Below are positions 38,267 through 47,221 of a stretch of DNA of 64,000 nucleotides, in pieces. The notes under the pieces were generated by a model. The model ran no database searches. It was not told where the DNA came from and saw only the letters and a list, made by a program, of their open reading frames with translations. Position numbers and translations under genes: made by a program. The DNA comes from Reichenbachiella agarivorans (GTDB lineage Bacteria; Bacteroidota; Bacteroidia; Cytophagales; Cyclobacteriaceae): the NCBI RefSeq assembly GCF_025502585.1, contig NZ_CP106679.1:1655001-1719000 (forward strand). The letters run 5' to 3'. Numbering within the stretch: position 1 is the first letter of the stretch; the number at the start of each line of letters is the position of its first letter.

Positions 38267-38845
38267 TTATGCGCCTGTTACCACCTTAGCAAATCGTATG
38301 ACTTTGTCGCCAAGTAGGTATCCCTTCTCCACTACATCTACGATCTTACCTTTCAATTTTTCTTCTGGGGCTGGGATCTGTGTGATGGCTTCATGTTTTT
38401 CCAAATCAAACTCACCTCCGATTTCAGCCTCTACTGCTTTTACTCCTTTGGACTCCAAGATGCTCGTGAGCTTGGCGAACACCAAATCCACGCCTTCTTT
38501 TACAGACTTCAAATCAGCCTCTTCGGTCATAGACTTTCCTGCTCTTTCGAAATCATCGACTACAGGAAGCAATGCCTGAAGCAAGCTTTCGTTGGCCGTG
38601 GTGATCAAATCCAATTTCTCTTTGGAAGTTCTTCTTCTGAAGTTTTCAAACTCAGAATACAATCTCAAATATTTGTCTTGAGACTCTTTCAACTCCGCTT
38701 GCAACTTATCTTCAACAGAAAGTTCTTCTTTCTGCTCTTCCTTTTCTTCTTCTTGAGATTCAGTACCTTCTACTTGATCTAGTACTTCTTCGTTGATCTC
38801 TGCTTCTTGAGACTTATTGTCAGCCTTGTTTTTGCCTTTTGCCAT
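38267..38845 (-). CDS. grpE: Nucleotide exchange factor GrpE
   Basis: A 192-residue cytoplasmic exchange factor for DnaK. The N-terminal ~60 residues are highly acidic ([18 protein letters not shown]) and lead to a long helix with the conserved [20 protein letters not shown]. The C-terminal beta domain ends in [31 protein letters not shown] chose ATG 38845 over the TTG three codons upstream. dnaJ follows 2 nt later, forming a two-gene operon; dnaK is not in the window. Confidence 0.95.
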   Translation of the reverse strand: MAKGKNKADNKSQEAEINEEVLDQVEGTESQEEEKEEQKEELSVEDKLQAELKESQDKYLRLYSEFENFRRRTSKEKLDLITTANESLLQALLPVVDDFERAGKSMTEEADLKSVKEGVDLVFAKLTSILESKGVKAVEAEIGGEFDLEKHEAITQIPAPEEKLKGKIVDVVEKGYLLGDKVIRFAKVVTGA

Positions 38846-38951
38846 TTTTGTCAAAAATTAATTGCTTCCGTACATAGTCAATTACTTTGCCAATGTCGGA
38901 TTTGTGTCATTATGTCTTGAAATGTGAAAATCTGTGTCTTTCAGCGCCTGC

Positions 38952-39941
38952 TTAGTTCAATTTTTCCCAAAGCATGTCTTTGAGTTTGTCCAAGTTGTAG
39001 TGGGCTACACTGGATATGAAAATGGATGGGACTCCTTTGGGCAATTCCTTCTTCATCTCGTCTATCAAGTCCTCGTCCAACATGTCAGACTTGGTGATGG
39101 CCAAAAGGCGCTCCTTGTCTAGCAGTTCGGGGTTGTACTTGGTCAACTCGCCCAGTAGAATGTCATAGTCCTTTTGGATATCGTCCGAATCAGCAGGTAT
39201 CATAAAAAGCAGCATCGAGTTTCGCTCAATGTGTCGGAGAAAACGAATGCCCAATCCCTTGCCCTCAGCGGCACCTTCGATAATCCCTGGGATATCGGCA
39301 ATCACAAAAGATTGACTGTCTCTGTATCCTACTACACCAAGGTTGGGTACCAAAGTGGTAAATGGATAATCCCCAATCTCAGGTTTGGCGGCTGACATCA
39401 CAGATAGCAAGGTAGATTTGCCTGCATTAGGGAAGCCGACAAGGCCCACGTCTGCGAGGACTTTGAGCTCCAACAGTACCCAGTGCTCTAAACCATCTTC
39501 ACCAGGCTGAGCATAGTGCGGAGTCTGGTTGGTAGCAGTTTTGAAATGGAAATTGCCCTGCCCACCTCGGCCTCCTGGGGTCAGTATGATTTCTTGACCT
39601 TCTTCTAGGATCTCTACGATGGTTTCACCTGTTTCACTGTCTTTGGCAACTGTGCCTAGCGGTACTTCGAGGATGATGTCTTTGCCCTCAGCACCTGATC
39701 TACAGCCTCCTTCGCCAGGACCACCATCATCTGCCAGCACATGCTTTTTGTAGCGCAAGTGCAGGAGAGTCCAGAGCTGTCTATTGCCGCGTAGGATGAT
39801 GTGGCCACCTCTGCCACCATCGCCTCCGTCTGGTCCGCCTTTAGGGACGTGTTTTTCCCGACGAAAATGAACCGAGCCTGCTCCGCCTTTACCAGAGCGG
39901 GAACAGAATTTTACGTGATCGATGAAGTTTGATGATGCCAC
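38952..39941 (-). CDS. obg: GTPase Obg
   Basis: A 329-residue ribosome-associated GTPase. The Gly-rich Obg domain is clear ([27 protein letters not shown]). The G domain has P-loop GFPNAGKST at 169-177, switch region [20 protein letters not shown] (G3) and TKSD (G4). It lacks the C-terminal OCT domain of long Obg proteins, ending soon after the G domain. Start is GTG at 39941; no in-frame ATG lies upstream before the palindrome at 39955-39969. Role: 50S assembly and stringent response. Confidence 0.95.
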   Translation of the reverse strand: MASSNFIDHVKFCSRSGKGGAGSVHFRREKHVPKGGPDGGDGGRGGHIILRGNRQLWTLLHLRYKKHVLADDGGPGEGGCRSGAEGKDIILEVPLGTVAKDSETGETIVEILEEGQEIILTPGGRGGQGNFHFKTATNQTPHYAQPGEDGLEHWVLLELKVLADVGLVGFPNAGKSTLLSVMSAAKPEIGDYPFTTLVPNLGVVGYRDSQSFVIADIPGIIEGAAEGKGLGIRFLRHIERNSMLLFMIPADSDDIQKDYDILLGELTKYNPELLDKERLLAITKSDMLDEDLIDEMKKELPKGVPSIFISSVAHYNLDKLKDMLWEKLN

Positions 39942-39954
39942 TTGATGAAGTTAA

Positions 39955-39969
39955 ACCTGACTGAGTCAG
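39955..39969 (-). promoter_or_regulatory. Palindrome upstream of obg
   Basis: The minus strand reads CCTGACT-C-AGTCAGG, perfect 7-nt arms, flanked by AACT and TTTA as in the icmF and asnS copies. It lies 13 nt before the GTG start, with a poor -7 candidate TAACTTCA in between. Confidence 0.45.
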
Positions 39970-40037
39970 GAGTTATTAGAAAACTGTTAATTGAAAGTAG
40001 TCAAGAAAGTCTCAACCATTGTGTTTTTGTAACGAAG

Positions 40038-40080
40038 AAAGGTTGCCTTGCAAAGTTTATATACTCTCAGGACAACCTTT
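40038..40080 (-). terminator. Hairpin after adk
   Basis: Arms AAAGGTTG and CAACCTTT, extendable with CCTTG/CAGG pairing, enclose an AT-rich loop between adk and obg. The T tract on the minus strand is interrupted (TTTCTTCG), so termination is probable but not certain. Confidence 0.5.
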
Positions 40081-40101
40081 ATTTTCTTATATTGATCAAA
40101 A

Positions 40102-40674
40102 TCAGAATTTGTCTATGACAGCACTGATCTCCTGAAATATATCATTTATACTACCTACTCCGTGTATTTGGTTGAACTTGTTTTGCTCATTGTAAAAATT
40201 GGCAACAGGGAGTGTTTCGTCTTTGTAAACCTGAATTCGGTTGTTGATTTTTTCTTCGTTTTGATCGTCTGCTCTGCCAGAAGTTTTTCCTCTATCTAGG
40301 AGTCTTTTCTTCAATTCTTCATCCGGAACCTCCAAAGCAACCATACCACTGATGGTTGTATCAAATTCCTTCAGCATGTCGTCCAAAGCTACGGCCTGAG
40401 GCACTGTCCTAGGAAATCCATCGAAAATGAAGCCTTTGGCATCTGTAGTCGAAGCAATCTTGTCTTTGACCATGTCGATGACAAGAGAATCAGGCACCAA
40501 ATTGCCCTCATCCATGTATTTTTGAGCCAATTTGCCCAAATCGGTTCCTTCTCCGAGATGTTTTCTGAATAGGTCACCCGTGGATAAATGTGCCAAATTG
40601 TATTTTTCAATCAATTTTTCACTCTGAGTTCCTTTCCCTGCACCTGGAGGGCCAAATAGTACTACGTTTAACAT
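40102..40674 (-). CDS. adk: Adenylate kinase
   Basis: A 190-residue enzyme interconverting ATP+AMP and 2 ADP. P-loop GPPGAGKGTQ is at 8-17, AMP-binding LSTGDLFR near 30, and GFIFDGFPRTVPQA near 84. The LID is the short form without zinc cysteines (RLLDRGKTSGRADDQ), giving the reduced length. It stands 66 nt after hpt with its own candidate promoter. Confidence 0.97.
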   Translation of the reverse strand: MLNVVLFGPPGAGKGTQSEKLIEKYNLAHLSTGDLFRKHLGEGTDLGKLAQKYMDEGNLVPDSLVIDMVKDKIASTTDAKGFIFDGFPRTVPQAVALDDMLKEFDTTISGMVALEVPDEELKKRLLDRGKTSGRADDQNEEKINNRIQVYKDETLPVANFYNEQNKFNQIHGVGSINDIFQEISAVIDKF

Positions 40675-40712
40675 AATGTGTTTAATATATGCGTAAAGCT
40701 TGAAAAAGGGGT

Positions 40713-40720
40713 CAAATATA
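40713..40720 (-). promoter_or_regulatory. Candidate -7 promoter box for adk
   Basis: The minus strand reads TATATTTG, an exact TAnnTTTG match, 38 nt before the adk ATG and directly after the hpt stop region. No TTTG at proper spacing was seen. Confidence 0.45.
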
Positions 40721-40740
40721 ACAAAAATCCATTCAGAATC

Positions 40741-41271
40741 TTACTCCTCTATTTGATAGAGGTCGACCAATGATCTACCATATCCTTTGTAGTCCATGCC
40801 GTAGCCTATGACGAAATCATTTGGAATGGATTTTCCGATGTAGTCTATAGGGATACTTTTATTGTAAACATCTGGCTTGTGAAACAAAGTCAGGATCTTG
40901 ACGGATTCGGCGCCTTCGTTTTCTAGCGAGGAAATAATGTGTGCGAGTGTGTTGCCCGTATCGACAATGTCCTCTACGATCAAGACGTGTTTTTGATCCA
41001 AATCTTCATCCAGGCCAATCAGTTTTTTGACCTTCCCAGTTGATTTTTGACCGTCATAAGAGGCCAATTTCAAAAAACTGATCTCTGGGTCAATGCTCAT
41101 TTTCTTGACCAAATCAGATAGAAAAATAAAAGAACCATTGAGAATCCCCAGCAAAACCACCGTCTTGTCTTGGTAGTCTTTGCTGATTTGATCTGCCAGT
41201 TGGCTGACAATTTCTTCTATCTCCTTGTTGTCTAGGTATTTCTTGAATTTTTTATCCTCGATTTGGATCAT
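40741..41271 (-). CDS. hpt: Hypoxanthine phosphoribosyltransferase
   Basis: A 176-residue purine-salvage enzyme converting hypoxanthine (or guanine) and PRPP to IMP/GMP. The PRPP loop is VLIVEDIVDTGNTL at 96-109. GILNGSFIFLSDL near residue 42 and the C-terminal DFVIGYGMDYKGYGRSL complete the HPRT signature. Length is typical. It lies 29 nt after the M42-like peptidase gene in the same direction and precedes adk, a sensible purine pairing. Confidence 0.95.
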   Translation of the reverse strand: MIQIEDKKFKKYLDNKEIEEIVSQLADQISKDYQDKTVVLLGILNGSFIFLSDLVKKMSIDPEISFLKLASYDGQKSTGKVKKLIGLDEDLDQKHVLIVEDIVDTGNTLAHIISSLENEGAESVKILTLFHKPDVYNKSIPIDYIGKSIPNDFVIGYGMDYKGYGRSLVDLYQIEE

Positions 41272-41300
41272 GATGGGTCGTCTTATTTTAGATCGGCAAT

Positions 41301-42224
41301 TTACAGGTTCTCCATGAGATATTTGTACAAATCGATCATTGCCTCTATGTCCTTTTTATGAACTTTTTCGTCGGGAGAGTGGACGAAGTCTTCTGGTGCT
41401 CCCACAAAGCACCAATCGATGGGGTAAGGCGAGGCTTGGATTTCTCGTCCGTCACTACCTCCACTGCGCTCCACCTCGATTTGAAACGGCACATCTGATT
41501 GCTCTGCCAGTTCTATGATTTTGTTGATGTAGGACTTGCGAGGCACGCTCATGTCGCGCATAGAGATGACTACTCCTTTACCTGGCAGTACGCCCTCCGT
41601 CACCCATGTGATGTCGGATACCAATGCCTGTTTGACATGGCAGTGCTCATAAATGAACTTGCAAAGAAACGGAACCGTGCCTCCTCCATGCTCTTCGCCA
41701 CAAGAGAATACAATCAATCCATCTTTGAGTGTCTCTGCAACCTTGAGGGCAGAGAATACCCCTAGTCGGTTATCTAGGTAGCAGGATTGTATGTAATTTT
41801 TGGTTTCACGAAAATCACACTTGAAGACCAATTCTGTCCCAGTATCGATCCCACGACCGAAATCATAGAAGAGATAACCCTCGTCTTCTTTGAGTTTGCA
41901 CTCAATAGGCCCCATACTGTCCTGACCCACGAGTTCATAGCCCGTCTCAGCTTCGGGGCTACCGATGGGTACCAACTGGTTTTCATAGCGGACGGTGAAG
42001 CCAATCGAATCTAGGTGAGCGAAGATGGCTGTGCGTGGTTTTCCGAATTTGAGAATCAAACAATCTTGGAAAGCTGCACCATGAATCAACTCCGGCCGGG
42101 TGTGCCACGAGGAACTGTTGGTTTCCACGTATTCGATAATAAAATCTTTCATAGCGATCTCATTGCCAGATGGAGCAAACACCTCGCAGAGTTCGTTGAG
42201 CAACTGATAATCTGAACTATCCAT
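41301..42224 (-). CDS. M42-like zinc aminopeptidase
   Basis: A 307-residue M20/M42-type metallopeptidase. Ligands appear in order: AHLDSIGF (His, Asp), [10 protein letters not shown] (bridging Asp), SCGEEHGGG (catalytic Glu and ligand Glu), SDITWVTEG (Asp) and DFVHSPDEK (final His). All expected metal ligands are therefore present. The protein is shorter than the usual 340-360 residues, with a reduced lid domain. Specificity is unknown. It diverges from the small membrane protein at 42302. Confidence 0.85.
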   Translation of the reverse strand: MDSSDYQLLNELCEVFAPSGNEIAMKDFIIEYVETNSSSWHTRPELIHGAAFQDCLILKFGKPRTAIFAHLDSIGFTVRYENQLVPIGSPEAETGYELVGQDSMGPIECKLKEDEGYLFYDFGRGIDTGTELVFKCDFRETKNYIQSCYLDNRLGVFSALKVAETLKDGLIVFSCGEEHGGGTVPFLCKFIYEHCHVKQALVSDITWVTEGVLPGKGVVISMRDMSVPRKSYINKIIELAEQSDVPFQIEVERSGGSDGREIQASPYPIDWCFVGAPEDFVHSPDEKVHKKDIEAMIDLYKYLMENL

Positions 42225-42301
42225 ATAAATTTTATTCTGGACACAAAATTCATTCTTTTTCGTTCATATCAAACCACATTGTTGTTTTACTTCGCACACT
42301 C

Positions 42302-42769
42302 ATGGTCACAGAAATCCTCAAATATCTCAGTATTTATCTAGGCAGTATGCTCAAAATCATGGTTGGCCCTGTACTAGGTCTGACCTATGACTACAATATT
42401 TTCATCACAGGGACGCTGACTGCACTTGGCATGATGACGAGTGTGTACCTGATCACTTTTTTTGGAGCCAATATTCGTCACTATAGTCAGGCAATCTTGA
42501 ATAGAAAACGCAAAAACATATTCTCCAAAAAGACACGTCAGTACGTGAGGATCTGGCAAAAATACGGTGTGCCTGGAATCGCCTTTCTTACCCCAGTGCT
42601 TTTCATGCCTATCGGTGGAGCAATTATCGCCAATGCCTTTGGTGGCAAAAAGGCCGACATTTTCAAATACATGTGGATCAGCAGTTTGTTTTGGTCGTAT
42701 TTCCTCGCATGGCTGGTTAGGTTCGCAGGAGACCTGCTTCCTTTTTTGGGCTTGACTGGAGGTGTATGA
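42302..42769 (+). CDS. Small integral membrane protein (unknown; small-multidrug-export-like)
   Basis: A 155-residue protein with about four hydrophobic segments (residues 12-25, 32-55, 88-112, 122-148) and a basic cytoplasmic loop RKRKNIFSKKTRQYVR. The turn GVPGIAFLTPVLFMPIGGAIIANAFGGKK, with Pro and Gly inside a membrane segment, resembles re-entrant loops of DedA/small multidrug export families, but I do not recognise it securely. It lies alone between divergent and convergent neighbours. Confidence 0.65.
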   Translation: MVTEILKYLSIYLGSMLKIMVGPVLGLTYDYNIFITGTLTALGMMTSVYLITFFGANIRHYSQAILNRKRKNIFSKKTRQYVRIWQKYGVPGIAFLTPVLFMPIGGAIIANAFGGKKADIFKYMWISSLFWSYFLAWLVRFAGDLLPFLGLTGGV

Positions 42770-42818
42770 ACAAGGTACCTATCCGTACCAATTCAAAAAT
42801 TAAGACTATACCTTATAC

Positions 42819-42851
42819 AAAAAAAGACAGCTACACACATGTGCAGCTGTC
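42819..42851 (-). terminator. Intrinsic terminator after the small beta-barrel gene
   Basis: On the minus strand arms GACAGCTgCACA and TGTGtAGCTGTC are followed by a run of seven T. It lies 35 nt after the stop of the 42886-43446 gene and can act on the convergent gene as well. Confidence 0.85.
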
Positions 42852-42885
42852 CAAGCAATTCGCCAATTGCTACAGTCATGAAGTC

Positions 42886-43446
42886 TTAATGTCTGTCTTT
42901 TCTTAGGTTTTGGTAGAAGACTTTTGTTTCTGCGTATTTCTCTTGTCTTTTGATTCTTCCAGCTACACCAGCGAGGTTTAGAGAAGCCTTCATTTCCACA
43001 ACTGGCAATTGACTGATGAATCTTGCAGATACTCCTAGTGCTAGATTTTCTTTGACGTAGTATTCTGCGATTGCTGCAAAGGTGATGACGACTTTGTCTG
43101 TGTCAACCATGCCTGCTCTGGCATTGATTCCTGCGACTAGGTTCTTTGTACCTAATAAATATAGAGTAGTGTAAATGCCTGTGTAATTGGCAGAAGTAGT
43201 AAATGAATTTGAAGTGTCTGAGTTTTCTGAATTTTCATTTTTACCTAGGTAACGGTTTCTTTCATAGTAGGCCCCAACTTCGATGTCTCCAATGGTACCT
43301 GGTAGCAAGAATCCCATGGATGTACCTATGTCACCGAGTCCACGGCTAGGCATAGAGTAGAGAGAGAGTTTTAGGTCTTGTCCGAAAGTATAGTGAGTGA
43401 TAGAAACCAAGATTGAGATTGCGATAAATACTTTTAGCTTTTTCAT
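42886..43446 (-). CDS. Secreted small beta-barrel-like protein, unknown
   Basis: A 186-residue protein with a signal peptide (FIAISILVSITHYTFGQ). The rest has alternating strands with Gly/Tyr turns (GDIEVGAYYERNRYLG, GIYTTLYLLGTKNLVAGINARAG), fitting a small outer-membrane barrel. The C-terminal 25 residues turn strongly basic and helical (RIKRQEKYAETKVFYQNLRK), unusual for a barrel end. No family recognised. It is monocistronic with a strong terminator. Confidence 0.7.
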   Translation of the reverse strand: MKKLKVFIAISILVSITHYTFGQDLKLSLYSMPSRGLGDIGTSMGFLLPGTIGDIEVGAYYERNRYLGKNENSENSDTSNSFTTSANYTGIYTTLYLLGTKNLVAGINARAGMVDTDKVVITFAAIAEYYVKENLALGVSARFISQLPVVEMKASLNLAGVAGRIKRQEKYAETKVFYQNLRKDRH

Positions 43447-44070
43447 GATATTTAGATTTTGGCGTTTTGTAATTTGTTATAATTCAAAAGTCGCTCAACA
43501 AAGGCTCAATTGTAACTCGTGATTTCCGTAATTAAATCTTTGCTAGATTCTCGTATACTGGGGTATACTATTGAAAAAGGTTGATTAGGTAGGGTTTGTG
43601 TAGGTTTATCAAGCGAAAGGCTGCCGCCAAGTCCACTTCTTGTGTTTCATTTTGTGCAACATTGAGATTGTGGTAATCCTCTACACTTCACAAAATCAGC
43701 TCAATGGCGATGATCTCTATATCTCTCTCCCATGTAAGCTTTGTTCGACTCTCATGTAAACTTACTTCGGGTGTCATGTAAGCTTACATTGAGGCTCATG
43801 TAAGCTTACATGAGGGTTCAAGTAAACTTACTTCAAGGTCAAAGTAAGTTTACTTCAGAATTTTGCTTGCTACTCCGCTGAGAAACCCTCGTTTTACCCA
43901 CGATTTCGCAATTATATGATTGATTGAGGGCAGCAAGGGCTTTTCTCAATCCAGATGATAGAGTAATCGAGCCATACCAAAGGCAGATCCATCCATCACT
44001 TCCTATAAAAAAACTCTCCCCACTGTCTGAAAAATCAAAATTCTTTGCCTTGATTTCCTACCTTTACTTC
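43447..44070. other. Long noncoding region upstream of polA
   Basis: This 624-bp gap separates the divergent 43446 gene and polA. It holds the 22-bp palindrome array (43731-43862). An in-frame extension of polA back to 43924 exists but lacks any polymerase homology. No RNA gene was recognised, and apart from the array I see no clear signal. Confidence 0.6.
43731..43862. repeat. Six-unit 22-bp tandem array of GTAARYTTAC palindromes
   Basis: Six units start at 43731, 43753, 43775, 43797, 43819 and 43841, exactly 22 bp apart. Cores are GTAAGCTTtg (decayed), GTAAACTTAC, GTAAGCTTAC, GTAAGCTTAC, GTAAACTTAC and GTAAGTTTAC; three are extended as ATGTAAGCTTACAT or close variants. The stretches between cores (about 12 bp) are less conserved, often TTC or GAGG. 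The period is not a multiple of three, so it is not coding, and there are no unique spacers. It ends 208 bp before polA. Confidence 0.9.
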
Positions 44071-46884
44071 ATGAGTAAACCTGATAAAAAATTATTCCTG
44101 TTGGATGCGTATGCATTGATCTACCGTGCGCACTTTGCCTTTAGCAAGAACCCCAGAATCAATTCCAAAGGAGTCAATACCAGTGCCGTTTTTGGTTTTA
44201 TGAATTCTCTCTTGGAGATTTTGAAGAAAGAAAAGCCTACTCATATAGGTGTCGCTTTTGATACGAGCGCACCGACTTTTCGCCACATTCAGTTCCCTGA
44301 GTACAAAGCACACCGCGAAGAAACCCCCGAAGACATCCGTACAGCTACGCCGCTGATCAAGGATATCTTGAAGGCCATGAACATCCCGATTCTCTTGCTG
44401 GATGGTTTTGAGGCGGATGATATCATCGGCACGCTCGCCAAGGCTGCTGCTCGCAAGGGTTTTGAAGTATTCATGATGACACCCGACAAGGACTATGCAC
44501 AGCTGGTCGAGGAGCATATCTACCTCTACAAACCTGCCTACATGGGCAATGGTGTGGATGTATTGGGGATTCCCGAAGTGCTGGCCAAGTTTGAGATCGA
44601 AAGCGTAGATCAGGTACGTGACATCCTCGGACTGGAAGGCGATGCAGCGGACAACATCCCTGGCATCCCTGGAGTGGGCAAGAAAACCGCCATCAAGTTT
44701 CTACAACAGTATGGTTCGCTCGAAGGACTGCTTGCCAACACAGCAGAGCTCAAAGGCAAGATGAAAGAAAAGGTCGAAGAGTTCGGCGCACAAGGCATCT
44801 TGTCCAAAGAACTTGCGACCATCAAAATTGACGTACCGATTGTCTTTGACGAGGATGATTTGATCCACTGTGAACCCAACGAAGAAGCAGTCAAAAAAAT
44901 ATTTGAGGAACTGGAGTTCCGCACGATGCTCAAGCGAATCTTTGGAGAAGACAGCAGTGCTGCAACACCAGTGACAGAGGGCAAGAAAAAAACTACAGCT
45001 ACCGATACCCAACAGTTGGGACTCTTCGGAGCAGTAGAATCCAAGCCTGTACAAGAGGAAATGCCCAGCGAAAAAGGCAACATCGCGACCGTGGAGCATG
45101 AATACCACCTAATGGACTCGCCTGCACTCAGAAAATCCCTCGTCAAATACCTGCTGCTGCAGGAGGAATTTTGTTTTGATACCGAGACGACCAGCATCAA
45201 CCCTGAGGAGGCCGAATTGGTAGGGATAGCCTTTTGCTACCAAGCACACGAGGCATATTATGTGCCACTACCCGAAGATCAACAGGAAGCACAAGCCATC
45301 GTAGAGGAGTTTCGTACCGTGCTAGAAAACGAAGAGATTGTCAAGATCGGTCAGAACCTGAAATATGACATTCAGGTGATGAAAAACTATGGAGTGGAAG
45401 TCAAAGGCAAGCTCTTTGATACATTGCTGGCTCACTATCTGATTGACCCAGATTCCAGACACAAGATGGATGTGTTGGCGGAGAACTACCTGCACTACAC
45501 TTGCATCCCGATCGAAGACCTGATCGGCAAAGGCAAGTCCCAACTCAACATGCGTGACATTGATGTAGATCGGGTGGTGGATTATGCCGCAGAAGATGCT
45601 GACATCACTTTCCAACTCAAACACAAACTAGCACCCTTGATTGCAGAGAATCAATTGGAAAAACTCCTGCATGAAGTGGAAGAACCTCTGAGCATCGTGC
45701 TGGCCGACATGGAATACGCAGGCGTCAAGATCGATCTAGACGTATTGGCAGCCATGTCCAAGGACCTCAATGGACTCAGTCTCACTGCTCAAGACAAGAT
45801 ATTCGAACTAGCAGGCGTAGAATTCAACATCAACTCACCCAAGCAAATGGGAGAAATCCTCTTTGACAAAATGAAGTTGATCGAAAAACCAAAAAAGACC
45901 AAAACAGGCCAATATGCCACGGGAGAAGAAATCCTGTCCAAGCTGGCCAGTGAGCATGAGATTGCTGATCGGATATTGGAGTTTAGGGAATACCAAAAGC
46001 TGAAATCTACCTATGTAGATGCCTTGCCTCTGTTGATCAGCAAGAAAGATGGCCTGATCCATACAGACTACAGACAGGCTGTGGCTGCCACAGGCCGCTT
46101 GAGCTCCAACAATCCCAACCTACAGAATATCCCGATCCGTACGGCAAAGGGAAAAGAGATCCGAAAGGCTTTCGTCCCTAGGAGCAAGGATTTCAAAATA
46201 TTCGCAGCGGATTATTCTCAGATCGAGTTGAGGATCATTGCGGCATTCGCCAAAGACGAAAGCATGATTGATGCCTTCAAAAACGGCAGAGACATTCATG
46301 CCACTACCGCATCCAAGGTCTTCAAGGTACCCATGGAGGAGATGACTCCCGACGTGCGACGCAAGGCCAAGGAAATCAACTTCGGACTCATCTACGGTAT
46401 TTCAGCTTTTGGTCTATCCCAAAACATAGGCATCAGCCGTACCGAAGCTGCCGAGATCATAGAGGCCTACTTCAAGGAGTTTCCCGGTATCAAACGCTAC
46501 ATGGACGATACCGTCAACCAAGCCAAGGAACTGGAATACGTCGAGACCATCATGGGGCGCAGGAGATACCTGCGAGACATCAACTCTCGCAATGCAACCG
46601 TCCGTGGATTTGCCGAGCGAAACGCCATCAATGCTCCGATCCAAGGCAGTGCCGCAGACATCATCAAAGTAGCCATGATCAACATCCACGACTGGATGAA
46701 AAAGGAGAAACTCAAGTCCAAGATGACCATGCAGGTGCATGATGAATTGGTCTTTGATGCGCATGTCGACGAACTAGAGTTGCTCAAAGTCAAAGTGGAG
46801 GAATTCATGAAAAATGCCATCGCATTGGATGTACCGATGGAGATAGGAATGGGCGTAGGAGACAATTGGCTAGAGGCGCATTAA
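44071..46884 (+). CDS. polA: DNA polymerase I
   Basis: A 937-residue repair and Okazaki-fragment polymerase. ATG 44071 begins MSKPDKKLFLLDAYALIYRAHFAF, the family N-terminus; the frame upstream to 43924 is not conserved-looking. Order: 5'-3' exonuclease (DDIIGTLA, GDAADNIPGIPGVGKKTA), 3'-5' exonuclease with intact FDTETTS, then palm/fingers with ADYSQIELR (motif A), RRKAKEINFGLIYGISAFGL (O helix) and MQVHDELVFD (motif C). Proofreading residues are retained, unlike in Taq. Length is normal. Confidence 0.97.
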   Translation: MSKPDKKLFLLDAYALIYRAHFAFSKNPRINSKGVNTSAVFGFMNSLLEILKKEKPTHIGVAFDTSAPTFRHIQFPEYKAHREETPEDIRTATPLIKDILKAMNIPILLLDGFEADDIIGTLAKAAARKGFEVFMMTPDKDYAQLVEEHIYLYKPAYMGNGVDVLGIPEVLAKFEIESVDQVRDILGLEGDAADNIPGIPGVGKKTAIKFLQQYGSLEGLLANTAELKGKMKEKVEEFGAQGILSKELATIKIDVPIVFDEDDLIHCEPNEEAVKKIFEELEFRTMLKRIFGEDSSAATPVTEGKKKTTATDTQQLGLFGAVESKPVQEEMPSEKGNIATVEHEYHLMDSPALRKSLVKYLLLQEEFCFDTETTSINPEEAELVGIAFCYQAHEAYYVPLPEDQQEAQAIVEEFRTVLENEEIVKIGQNLKYDIQVMKNYGVEVKGKLFDTLLAHYLIDPDSRHKMDVLAENYLHYTCIPIEDLIGKGKSQLNMRDIDVDRVVDYAAEDADITFQLKHKLAPLIAENQLEKLLHEVEEPLSIVLADMEYAGVKIDLDVLAAMSKDLNGLSLTAQDKIFELAGVEFNINSPKQMGEILFDKMKLIEKPKKTKTGQYATGEEILSKLASEHEIADRILEFREYQKLKSTYVDALPLLISKKDGLIHTDYRQAVAATGRLSSNNPNLQNIPIRTAKGKEIRKAFVPRSKDFKIFAADYSQIELRIIAAFAKDESMIDAFKNGRDIHATTASKVFKVPMEEMTPDVRRKAKEINFGLIYGISAFGLSQNIGISRTEAAEIIEAYFKEFPGIKRYMDDTVNQAKELEYVETIMGRRRYLRDINSRNATVRGFAERNAINAPIQGSAADIIKVAMINIHDWMKKEKLKSKMTMQVHDELVFDAHVDELELLKVKVEEFMKNAIALDVPMEIGMGVGDNWLEAH

Positions 46885-47221
46885 TCAAGGACTTAGCGCT
46901 TTCTGAAAAAATGAATTTGCGTCGGATTATAAACCATTGAAATGCTTCAAAAAAAACACTTTTGTCATTTTGATGTAAGGAAACCAGCATGCAAATAATC
47001 TAAATAACAATCGTTTAGGTTTCTTCTTACATGTCAACACCATTTTTGTTGTGTTAAAATCAGCCTCTTCATCAAACCAATACACTTGAAAAGCTGCTAT
47101 TTCTTAATAGAAAGCCAGTCAGGTTTAGTACGATGGCAGAGGTAGCAAATAATTCAAATAACCCTGATTTGAATTATCAGGATTTCATATAAATTTGGTA
47201 AACTATACATTCTAACCTAAC
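46885..47221. other. Intergenic region between polA and the cytochrome gene
   Basis: A 337-bp gap. It contains a 13-bp stem (46973-46985 with 47018-47032, 2-nt bulge, 32-nt loop) whose ends are ATGTAAG and CTTACAT, the same half-sites as in the array before polA. The promoter and palindrome of the cytochrome gene lie at its 3' end. No coding potential was seen. Confidence 0.55.
47163..47197 (+). promoter_or_regulatory. Promoter with overlapping palindrome for the cytochrome c gene
   Basis: TTTG (47168-47171) and TAAATTTG (47190-47197) are separated by 18 nt, close to the Bacteroidota promoter consensus. The palindrome CCTGAT-TTGAATT-ATCAGG (47163-47181) covers the -33 element. The ATG follows at 47222. 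Confidence 0.6.

Noticed and set aside
37839-38579. Long plus-strand ORF (246 codons) opposite dnaJ and grpE
   Set aside because: It is a shadow of the minus-strand codon pattern: Ser/Thr/Phe-rich, spans two certain genes, and has no recognisable domain.
43731-43862. CRISPR array
   Set aside because: Repeats are contiguous 22-bp units with no unique spacers, and no cas genes are present.
43924-44070. In-frame 49-codon 5' extension of polA
   Set aside because: The polymerase family N-terminus begins at ATG 44071, and the extension has no homology-like features and lies just after the repeat array.
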